A stretch of 64,000 bases of DNA from Methylacidiphilum caldifontis. Its GTDB lineage: Bacteria; Verrucomicrobiota; Verrucomicrobiia; Methylacidiphilales; Methylacidiphilaceae. Shown piece by piece: positions 56,060 to 62,953 of the stretch (positions are counted from its first letter, which is position 1; every line of letters begins with the position of its first letter). Made by a program: the position numbers and the translations under genes. Location of the stretch: contig NZ_CP065957.1 of the NCBI RefSeq assembly GCF_017310505.1, positions 62,001 through 126,000 on the forward strand, written 5' to 3'. Under the pieces are notes generated by a model. The model had not been told where the DNA came from and ran no database searches. It saw only the letters and a program-made list of their open reading frames with translations.

Positions 56060-57895
56060 ATGACAACAGAAGCATTTGCTATTATTTCTAATAAAGAAAA
56101 TCTTGAATGGGAACAAAATATTAATTCAAATAATCTTACTGAAGGTACTTATTGCTTGCACAAGAGTTGGGGGTTAGGAAAGATCCGCCAGATAGATGAA
56201 AATGGGGGATGGCTTATTGTTGACTTTAAAGGGAAACCCGCTCACCAGATGGCTCTTGATTTTGCCATAAGTTCTTTGCTTCTTCTCTCTGCTGATCATC
56301 TTCTTGTTTTGAAGGAAGAAAAGCTTTCTTATGTTCAAAAGCTCTCGCTAGAAAATCCTCTTGAGCTGATAAAAATATTTGTATTTTCTTTTCGAGATAA
56401 AGCGACTTTAGAAAGATTACAACACGTATTATGTCCCGATGTCATTCAGGCCGAGCAGTGGAAAAAATGGTGGGAAAATACAAAAAGGATTTTAAAGAAA
56501 TCCACTTACATTCATATTCCTTCCAGGAAGTCAGAGCCTTTTGTAATTTTAGAAAAAGCCCAGGATCATTTTGCTTCCTTCATGCATACTTTAGGCTCTA
56601 ATCTCTCACCACGGAAAAAGCTAGAGTCTTTAAACAAGATTCTTAAAGAAATAGAGAAATGGGATGACCAATCCCTGGCTTTGAAAGCGGTTAGCAGCAT
56701 AGATGAGCTATTGAATAAGCCAAATATTGAGCCTTTTCCCCTTTTGGATTTTGCTCTTTTAAAAGTTGAGATTATTCAGAAAGCAAAGATTCAATCCACC
56801 CAGAACACGGATTTAGATCTTTATACTTATATCCCCGAGCGGTATGAAAGCTTGTTGACCTCACTGCTGGGGCTATCCTCGGTAAACCAAGAAAAAGTTT
56901 TGCAGCTAATTTGGGAAAGAAAAAACCAACCTATCGATCTCTTTTTAAGCCTATTGAGTGAGGCGGATGGAAGGCTTGCGGACAATATCGTCAAGATTTT
57001 GGTAGAGGCTGGCTTAACGGATCTTGTTCTAGAACAATTCAATCGACTCATCAGAGAAAGAACTTTATCTGTGGAATTATTATATTGGTTATGTAAAAAC
57101 AAGGATCAACTTTTCCAGCCTCTTTTTAATATCCATCTGTTTTATTGTATCCTTTATGTTTTAGAAAGAGAGCTCGGATCGGTGGGTAAAAAGGCAGAAA
57201 AATTATACGATCTTTTGACTACAGGGACAGAACTCATTTACTGCTTGCTTTCCAATGCCTCGCTCGATGACATCAAAGATGTCACCCGAACCATACTTCT
57301 TAGCCCAGTTTTCAAGGAACTAGATAAAAGATCATTGCTAGGAGCCATTGTTAAGATTACTCCAGAAGTACAGGAACTTATCAGCAATAATCGGGGGACT
57401 GAAGCCGAAAGCTTGCTTATCGTTTCGTGGGAAAGTTTAGAGCAAAAGAAAAAAGAACTAGATGAGTTAGTACGGAAAAAAATTCCCGAAAATAGCAAGG
57501 ATATTGCTCATGCCCGATCCTATGGAGATCTGAGGGAAAATCATGAATATAAAGCTGCAAAAGAGATGCAGGTAGTTTTAATGAGAAGAAAGGCTGAGCT
57601 AGAATCCATGATCAGCAGAGCTCGGGCTACTGATTTTTCCAATGTGGATACTTCATCGGTAAACATTGGAACGGTTGTTCAGTTTAGGGATTTAAAAACA
57701 AATAGCACAAATTCTGTAGCGATCCTTGGAGCCTGGGATAGTAATCCGTCTAAGGGGATAATTTCTTACCTTGCCGCTTTAAGCCAGTCCCTATTAGGCC
57801 ATAAGCCCGGTGATATCGTTCAGGTATCCCTTGACGATGGGACACAACGGGAAATTAGGATAGAAAAGATTAGCCGGTGGAACCCCAAATCTTAA
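56060..57895 (+). CDS. greA: GreA-type transcription factor with long N-terminal extension
   Basis: A 611-residue protein. Residues about 455-611 are GreA-like: KKKELDELVRKKIPENSKDI, the tip motif GDLRENHEYKAAKEMQ with its two acids, and a FKBP-like end (GTVVQFRDLKTN, GHKPGDIVQVSL). It rescues backtracked RNA polymerase by stimulating transcript cleavage. Residues 1-450 are a helical-repeat region with no catalytic motif; a similar extension is known in chlamydial GreA. Start ATG at 56060; the upstream 290 bp are AT-rich and empty. Confidence 0.88.
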   Translation: MTTEAFAIISNKENLEWEQNINSNNLTEGTYCLHKSWGLGKIRQIDENGGWLIVDFKGKPAHQMALDFAISSLLLLSADHLLVLKEEKLSYVQKLSLENPLELIKIFVFSFRDKATLERLQHVLCPDVIQAEQWKKWWENTKRILKKSTYIHIPSRKSEPFVILEKAQDHFASFMHTLGSNLSPRKKLESLNKILKEIEKWDDQSLALKAVSSIDELLNKPNIEPFPLLDFALLKVEIIQKAKIQSTQNTDLDLYTYIPERYESLLTSLLGLSSVNQEKVLQLIWERKNQPIDLFLSLLSEADGRLADNIVKILVEAGLTDLVLEQFNRLIRERTLSVELLYWLCKNKDQLFQPLFNIHLFYCILYVLERELGSVGKKAEKLYDLLTTGTELIYCLLSNASLDDIKDVTRTILLSPVFKELDKRSLLGAIVKITPEVQELISNNRGTEAESLLIVSWESLEQKKKELDELVRKKIPENSKDIAHARSYGDLRENHEYKAAKEMQVVLMRRKAELESMISRARATDFSNVDTSSVNIGTVVQFRDLKTNSTNSVAILGAWDSNPSKGIISYLAALSQSLLGHKPGDIVQVSLDDGTQREIRIEKISRWNPKS

Positions 57896-57949
57896 AGGGA
57901 CTGAGTTGATAGTTTTAAGATAAAGCTCTTAGAACGAAAGGAGTACTTT

Positions 57950-58252
57950 ATGCCTACTTATCAATATGAATGCGTTCAATGTGCTCATCGGTTTGAAATC
58001 TTTCAACCCATCACAAAACAGCCTTTAGAACATTGTGTAGAAGAATGCTGTCCCATGAAACCTTGGGGCAAAGGAAAAGTAAAGCGGATAATTTCAGGAG
58101 GCATGGGTCTTCTCTTTAAAGGATCGGGTTTCTATATTACTGATTATCGCAGTCCAAGCTATCTTAAAGCCGCTAAAGCTGAAAAGGAGGTGTCCTCCAA
58201 GGCTTCTTCTTCAACAGGAAGTTCTTCAGTCAACCCGACACCGAAGCCTTAA
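57950..58252 (+). CDS. FmdB-like zinc-ribbon protein
   Basis: A 100-residue protein starting MPTYQYECVQCAHRFEIFQPI, the FmdB/CxxC_CxxC_SSSS opening. The first CxxC is present; the second is modified (HCVEECCPMKPWGKGKVKR). GGMGLLFKGSGFYITDYRS and a Ser-rich tail complete the family picture. A likely small metal-binding regulator, function not settled. It has GAAAGGAG upstream and follows greA by 54 bp. Confidence 0.85.
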   Translation: MPTYQYECVQCAHRFEIFQPITKQPLEHCVEECCPMKPWGKGKVKRIISGGMGLLFKGSGFYITDYRSPSYLKAAKAEKEVSSKASSSTGSSSVNPTPKP

Positions 58253-58264
58253 ACGGGCAGATTT

Positions 58265-58507
58265 TTAACCTTCAATTGTACTGATTTCGACAGGTTCAAC
58301 ATGCACCCCCTGTGATTCAAGCCAGTTCACAGCCTCCTTAATCACCTCTGCGCTGCCTTCAAGCTCGATACCTATGATCCCGATCTCTCCTGTTATACTC
58401 GCGTTTCTAATGTTAAAAACAAGATCAAAATTTCGGCTTAATTCCCAAATTAATGGCCTCTTACAGAGGTTGCCATCCAAACTTAACCAGTAGCGTTGTT
58501 TAATCAT
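58265..58507 (-). CDS. NIL-domain protein
   Basis: An 80-residue protein from the ATG at 58507, one nt after the MoaD-like stop (TAA-T-ATG). It has the ferredoxin-like NIL fold: RYWLSLDGNLCKRPLIWELS, FDLVFNIRNASITGEIGIIGIELEG and a closing helix with VNWLESQGVHVEPVE. NIL domains occur in methionine importers and in homocysteine synthesis enzymes. In this operon it should bind or channel a sulfur-containing metabolite or partner. Expressed under the SAM riboswitch with thrC-like and MoaD-like genes. Confidence 0.85.
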   Translation of the reverse strand: MIKQRYWLSLDGNLCKRPLIWELSRNFDLVFNIRNASITGEIGIIGIELEGSAEVIKEAVNWLESQGVHVEPVEISTIEG

Positions 58508-58508
58508 A

Positions 58509-58799
58509 TTATCCCCCGGCAATGGCGGGGACAATGCTGACTTCATCACTTCGATGAAGCAGGGTATCCTGTCCATTTAAAAATCGTATATCCTCTCCAT
58601 TAAGGTAAATATTTACAAAACGCCTGATCTCTCCCTTTTCATCACAAATGCGGTTTAATATTCCTGGAAATTGAGCTTCAAGGTTAGACAGAAGTTCTCG
58701 AATCGTAGTTGCAGAAACATGAACAACCTCTTGGTTTTGAGTTAACCCACGAAGTGGAGTTGGGATACGTACCGCAATTTCGTTTATAGTGGTATTCAT
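58509..58799 (-). CDS. MoaD/ThiS-like sulfur carrier
   Basis: A 96-residue beta-grasp protein with EIAVRIPTPLRGLTQNQ, INIRELLSNL-type helix (TTIRELLSNLEAQFPGI), FVNIYLNGEDIRFLNG and C-terminus SDEVSIVPAIAGG. The final Gly-Gly is what E1-like enzymes adenylate and sulfurtransferases convert to thiocarboxylate. It is most similar in layout to CysO-type carriers. It lies between the thrC-like gene (24 bp gap) and the NIL gene. Confidence 0.88.
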   Translation of the reverse strand: MNTTINEIAVRIPTPLRGLTQNQEVVHVSATTIRELLSNLEAQFPGILNRICDEKGEIRRFVNIYLNGEDIRFLNGQDTLLHRSDEVSIVPAIAGG

Positions 58800-58823
58800 A
58801 ATTGTTATTTATTTCCTTTCTTT

Positions 58824-60062
58824 TTAATTTTCAAAGTCAATAATTTTATCGAAATCCTGAATGGTTGGGTCGATAACCTCTATGGGTTGCAGATGATCTT
58901 TAAGCACATCGGCTGTTTTTAGTCCATTGCCCGTTATACATAAGACGACTTGACTCGTTGAGGGAATATGCCCTTTTTCGATTAGCTTTTTTGCACAACC
59001 AACGGTTACTCCCCCTGCGGTTTCCGCAAAAACCCCTTCGGTCTCAGCTAATATTTTTATGCCTTCAATAATTTCATGATCATCGACATCTTCAGAAAAT
59101 CCTCCTGTTCTACGAATCGTTTGTATAGCATAGTAGCCATCGGCAGGGGTACCAATTGCCAGAGATTTTGCTATGGTATTGGGATGAGCGACGGGCCTAA
59201 TTAAATCCGTTCCCTTTTTGAAAGCTGCGGTGATTGGATTACACCCTAATGCTTGTGCGCCGTGAATGGCGTAGGGTTTTTCTTCAACCAGTCCACAGAT
59301 AATCGCCTCTCTGTAAGCTTTATCAATCTTTGTCAGCAAAGAACCACTTGCCATGCAAATTACGGTATGATCGGGGATTTTCCAGCCCAACTGCTCAAGG
59401 ATTTCAAATCCCATGGTTTTGGATCCTTCAGCATAGTAAGGCCTAAAGTTAACATTTACAAAAGCCCACCTGTATTTTCCAGCTATTTCTGAACAAAGTC
59501 GATTCACTTTGTCATAAGGCCCTCTGATACCGATGACTTTTGTATTATATACAAGACTACCGATGACTTTTGCTAGTTCAAGGTCTGCGGGGATAAGTAC
59601 ATAACTTTTCAATCCGCTGCTTGCTGCATGTGCGGCCAAGCTGTTGGCAAGATTTCCTGTTGATGCACAGGATACAACATGGAAATCCAGTTCTTTAGCC
59701 CGAGAAAGGGCAACAGAGACAACCCTGTCTTTAAAAGAGAGGGATGGGATATTGACGGTGTCATTCTTAAGATAGAGATCTTTGACGCCCAAAGCTTTTG
59801 CAAGCCTTTGAGCGTGGATCAAGGGGGTCATGCCTGTGTGTAATCCCACCGTTGGACTTCCTTCCAGGGGAAGGAAAGGTTCGTATCTCCACATCGAATG
59901 AGGTCCCGATTCGATGAGGTGGCGGGAAATGTATTTTTTGATCTTGTGGTAATTATAGGTTGCTTCAAGAGGACCAAAATCAAACTCGCAGACATGAAAC
60001 GCTTCTTTGGGATAAGTTCTTCCGCATTCCTTGCACTTAAGGCAATCAAAAAATTCTTTCAC
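58824..60062 (-). CDS. thrC: Threonine-synthase-like PLP enzyme under SAM-riboswitch control
   Basis: About 412 residues from the GTG at 60062, which has AAGGA 7 nt upstream; a TTG at 60116 would add 18 residues. The N-terminus carries a zinc-ribbon-like LKCKECGRTYPKEAFHVCEF. The PLP Lys is in IPSLSFKDRVVSVAL; CASTGNLANSLAAHAA binds phosphate of the cofactor, and AETAGGVTVGCAKKL follows later. By sequence it is threonine synthase (O-phosphohomoserine to threonine). By context - SAM riboswitch, sulfur carrier, NIL protein - it may instead or also make homocysteine. Sequence alone cannot choose. Confidence 0.85.
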   Translation of the reverse strand: MKEFFDCLKCKECGRTYPKEAFHVCEFDFGPLEATYNYHKIKKYISRHLIESGPHSMWRYEPFLPLEGSPTVGLHTGMTPLIHAQRLAKALGVKDLYLKNDTVNIPSLSFKDRVVSVALSRAKELDFHVVSCASTGNLANSLAAHAASSGLKSYVLIPADLELAKVIGSLVYNTKVIGIRGPYDKVNRLCSEIAGKYRWAFVNVNFRPYYAEGSKTMGFEILEQLGWKIPDHTVICMASGSLLTKIDKAYREAIICGLVEEKPYAIHGAQALGCNPITAAFKKGTDLIRPVAHPNTIAKSLAIGTPADGYYAIQTIRRTGGFSEDVDDHEIIEGIKILAETEGVFAETAGGVTVGCAKKLIEKGHIPSTSQVVLCITGNGLKTADVLKDHLQPIEVIDPTIQDFDKIIDFEN

Positions 60063-60066
60063 CGTA

Positions 60067-60097
60067 TTTTTCCTTTTATGAAGCTTATCGAGAAAAA
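60067..60097 (-). promoter_or_regulatory. Possible ribosome-site hairpin behind the riboswitch
   Basis: TTTTTC (60092-60097, minus strand) can pair with GAAAAA (60067-60072), covering the AAGGA that precedes the GTG at 60062. It could serve as the switch for translation. The pairing is weak and A-T rich. Confidence 0.25.
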
Positions 60098-60141
60098 CGG
60101 AAGAAGCTGAGGGCAAAAAAGAGAAAGAAAATAATGTTTTC

Positions 60142-60256
60142 CTCTCATCCTTCCCTTACACTTCAAAGGGCTGGGATTGGCACCTAGACGAAAAGAATCC
60201 CTTTTCCGGTTGCCGCGGCTTCACAGGGCCAGTCCCTCCACCGCTCTCGATAAGAG
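60142..60256 (-). ncRNA. SAM-I (S-box) riboswitch
   Basis: Reading the minus strand from 60256: P1 5' strand CTCTTATC with GAGAG, then GGTGGAGGGACTGGCCC, then GTGAAGCCGCGGCAACC, later AGGTGCCAATCC, then the P1 3' strand GATGAGAG at 60142-60149. These are the conserved pieces of the SAM-I aptamer in the right order: the kink-turn and the pseudoknot bases, with an 8-bp P1. It lies about 80 nt upstream of the thrC-like start. High SAM should switch the operon off. Confidence 0.95.
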
Positions 60257-60460
60257 ATTTTAAAGTTCAAAAATAGAATAATAAAAAATAATGTCAAGAA
60301 GAAATGAGCTTGAATGATATTTTTGGTCGAACAAGATTGAAAAGATTGGCTATGAGAGAGGTAATTTGTTTTAGGTTTTAGCTTTTCTTTAGTTTTTATT
60401 CTGTCCATTAAACTATTCTTGCAATTCCCATTTTTAAAGCGAAGATTTTTTCTGAAAATA

Positions 60461-60922
60461 ATGAATAAGAAAAACTCTAAATCCGATCCATTTTGGTATA
60501 TCGCTTTTGAAGAAGCAAAAAGAGGCTTTGAAGAGGGAGGAATACCCATTGGGGCCTGCCTAGTTTATCAGAATAAGGTTTTGGGCAGAGGAAGAAACCG
60601 TAGGGTACAGCTTGGCAGTGTTGTAAGACATGGAGAGTTGGATTGCTTGGAAAACGCAGGAAGATATCCTGCTAAAGTTTATCACCAGGCGACTCTTTAT
60701 ACCACCCTTTCTCCTTGCTGGATGTGTTCTGGAGCTATTCTTCTATATGGAATAAAAAGGGTAGTTATTGGAGAAAATCGAAATTTTAAGGGGCCAGAAG
60801 AAATTCTCAGCCAAAATGGCATAGAGCTAATTCATCTGGATGATCAGGAATGCACAAGATTACTCTCTTCATTTATAGAAGCCAACCCCCAATTGTGGAA
60901 TGAAGATATTGGAAAAACATAA
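60461..60922 (+). CDS. Cytosine/nucleoside deaminase, yeast-type
   Basis: About 153 residues from the ATG at 60461. It belongs to the cytidine-deaminase-like superfamily. Zn and catalysis: HGELDCLENAGR (His and Glu) and LSPCWMCSGAILLYG (two Cys). GGIPIGACLVYQNKVLGRGRNRR and the ending NPQLWNEDIG resemble fungal cytosine deaminases more than TadA. Likely converts cytosine to uracil for pyrimidine salvage. No permease is adjacent. Divergent from the riboswitch operon. Confidence 0.85.
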   Translation: MNKKNSKSDPFWYIAFEEAKRGFEEGGIPIGACLVYQNKVLGRGRNRRVQLGSVVRHGELDCLENAGRYPAKVYHQATLYTTLSPCWMCSGAILLYGIKRVVIGENRNFKGPEEILSQNGIELIHLDDQECTRLLSSFIEANPQLWNEDIGKT

Positions 60923-60931
60923 AATAAAACA

Positions 60932-61648
60932 GTGGCGATGGACACGGCGGACAAGAAGCTATCTATCCTGAATGAAAAAGTCATTTCCTGTCGGCTATGT
61001 CCTAGGCTTGTAGCCTGGAGGGAAGAGATTTTAAAGAACAAACCGAAGAGATTTTCCACTGAGTCCTATTGGTCCAAGCCAGTTCCAGGATTTGGAGATC
61101 CCTTAGCAGAGCTCCTGATCGTGGGCTTGGCTCCTGCTGCTCATGGTGGAAATCGCACAGGACGCATTTTTACAGGTGATAGAAGTGGAGATTTTCTCTT
61201 TGATGCCCTTTATCGTTTCGGCTATTCGTCTAGCCCAAAATCGGTAAGCAGAGATGATAGGCTACAATTAAAAAATGTTTATATTACGGCCTCCGTGCGC
61301 TGTGTTCCCCCAAAAAATAAACCCACACCTGAAGAAATTGTTAATTGCAGGCAGTACTTAATTGAAGAGTTATCGATTTTAAAGAACTTAAAAGTGATTT
61401 TGACCTTGGGACGTATCGCTTTTGACAATGTTTTAACGACAGTCAAAAAGGTAGCTGAGACCGAAGGTAAGCATTTTGCTTGGAAAAAACTCTCTTTTAT
61501 ACACGGAATCGAACATAGTCTTCCTGATGGAAAAATCCTCATCGGTTCTTTTCATCCAAGCCAACAAAATACTTTTACAGGAAAACTTACCAAAAGTATG
61601 TTCGACTCCGTGTTTTCTCGGATTAGCAGCCTGTTGAAAAGCCTTTAA
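60932..61648 (+). CDS. udgB: Uracil-DNA glycosylase, family 5 (UdgB)
   Basis: A 238-residue iron-sulfur DNA repair enzyme. VPGFGDPLAELLIVGLAPAAHGGNRTGRIFTGDRSGDFL in its parts is the family 5 signature (GLAPA-x-GG with Ala at the position that is Asp/Glu in other families); HPSQQNTFTGKLT is motif 2. Cluster Cys: SCRLCPRLV at the N-terminus and VRCVPPKNKPTPEEIVNC. Removes uracil, hypoxanthine and related bases from DNA. The stop overlaps that of the convergent glutaredoxin gene. Confidence 0.93.
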   Translation: MAMDTADKKLSILNEKVISCRLCPRLVAWREEILKNKPKRFSTESYWSKPVPGFGDPLAELLIVGLAPAAHGGNRTGRIFTGDRSGDFLFDALYRFGYSSSPKSVSRDDRLQLKNVYITASVRCVPPKNKPTPEEIVNCRQYLIEELSILKNLKVILTLGRIAFDNVLTTVKKVAETEGKHFAWKKLSFIHGIEHSLPDGKILIGSFHPSQQNTFTGKLTKSMFDSVFSRISSLLKSL

Positions 61649-61989
61649 AGTTCAAAGTTAACTTTTACTGGATAGCCATGGTTATGTTCGCCTGAGCAAG
61701 CTTGATCAATGGGAACATCCACAGGCTTGTCAATTTTCTTAACATAATTTTTAGCGATAAGCCATTGTTCCAGTTCTTGGCCGCTAATATCAGCCAGCAT
61801 CTCTCCATTTACTTCCACGCAAGGAGAAAAAGGCTGGCCACTTTTCATAATCATTTCTTCCCTGTATTCAGGAAAGTTGATTATGTCTTTATCTTCATAA
61901 GGAAGATTGTATTTTTTTAAGATTGCTCTTACCCCATTACTCCAACCGCAAGAGGGTTTTAAATAGGCAACAATATGTAGATTACTCAT
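61645..61989 (-). CDS. Glutaredoxin-like protein
   Basis: About 114 residues from the ATG at 61989; ATG at 62007 is possible. It has a thioredoxin fold with LKPSCGWSNGVRAILKKYNLPYEDKD: the active site is CGWS, a monothiol type. PFSPCVEVNGEMLADISGQELEQWL gives the cis-Pro region and the glutathione-binding turn. The C-terminal tail after KPVDVP contains one more Cys. It could transfer Fe-S clusters or reduce mixed disulfides. Confidence 0.85.
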   Translation of the reverse strand: MSNLHIVAYLKPSCGWSNGVRAILKKYNLPYEDKDIINFPEYREEMIMKSGQPFSPCVEVNGEMLADISGQELEQWLIAKNYVKKIDKPVDVPIDQACSGEHNHGYPVKVNFEL

Positions 61990-62033
61990 GTCATTCACTA
62001 TATCCATGTTAGAATTTTTGACTAGAAATTTTT

Positions 62034-62951
62034 TTAATCCTCCAAAATTTTTCTTAAATTCATGCAATCGTCATCTAATCCATTTTCCTTTGGGGTTTCC
62101 AGTATCATGGGCAGACTAGAAAATCTTTTGTCATGGATTAATCTCCTGAAAGGCGCAACCCCTAAGGTTCCTTTCCCGATATGGGCATGTCTATCTATCT
62201 TTGAACCAAATGGGCTCGCTGAATCGTTAAGATGGATTGCTGCAATTCGAGATAAAGCCAACTCCGATGAAATTTTTTCTATCGTTTTTTCATAACCTTC
62301 AGGGGTTTTCAAGTCGTAACCCGCTGCCCATAGATGTGCGGTATCTAAGCAGAAACAGAATCTTTCAGGCCGATCTAGCTTTTCAAAAATTTCTCTAAGT
62401 TGTTCGAGTTTCCATCCAAGCTGTCCTCCTTGTCCTGCCATTGTTTCTAAGGCTATTTTAACCGTAGTTTTTCCAGTGATTTTAAGAGCTTGGTTTAAAT
62501 GATAACAAAGGGCTCCTATCGCTTGAGAAATTTCGTTAATGTCCTTGGTTGCTGTTCCTGGATGAAGGACTACAAAAGGCAAGGTCAATTTTTCAGCTAT
62601 CGCTAGCTCTTGGATCAATGCCGTGATGGATTTTTTTACCGTCTCTTTAGATGGAGAACAAAGATTAATTAAATAGCTGAAATGGCCAAAAAAAAGGATG
62701 CCTTCTTTTTCCTTGAGCAAAACAAAATCCTCTATGTCTTTTTCATCCAGTTTAGGCTCTTCCCACCTCCGGCAGTTTTTTAAGAAGATTTGAGCGGCTT
62801 TAAAACCACAAGAGCAGGCTCGTCTTGCCGCGCAGTGGAATCCTCCTGCAATCGATACATGTGCTCCAAGAAGAGCAGATTTGAGTTCATTGGGTAAAAG
62901 GGGTTGCGTACAGGTATCGGTAGAGGGAAGATTTTTGGATGAAGATCTCAT
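62034..62951 (-). CDS. nfo: Endonuclease IV (AP endonuclease)
   Basis: About 305 residues from the ATG at 62951, 2 nt after the previous stop. A TIM-barrel enzyme with three Zn that cuts DNA at abasic sites. ALLGAHVSIAGGFHCAARRA, FVVLHPGTATKD, FCLDTAHLWAAGYDL, AAIHLNDSASPFGSKIDRHAHIGKGTLG and MILETPKENG carry the metal ligands. An N-terminal extension of about 25 residues is Ser/Thr-rich. It works after a glycosylase such as UdgB, encoded nearby. Confidence 0.95.
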   Translation of the reverse strand: MRSSSKNLPSTDTCTQPLLPNELKSALLGAHVSIAGGFHCAARRACSCGFKAAQIFLKNCRRWEEPKLDEKDIEDFVLLKEKEGILFFGHFSYLINLCSPSKETVKKSITALIQELAIAEKLTLPFVVLHPGTATKDINEISQAIGALCYHLNQALKITGKTTVKIALETMAGQGGQLGWKLEQLREIFEKLDRPERFCFCLDTAHLWAAGYDLKTPEGYEKTIEKISSELALSRIAAIHLNDSASPFGSKIDRHAHIGKGTLGVAPFRRLIHDKRFSSLPMILETPKENGLDDDCMNLRKILED

Positions 62952-62953
62952 AT

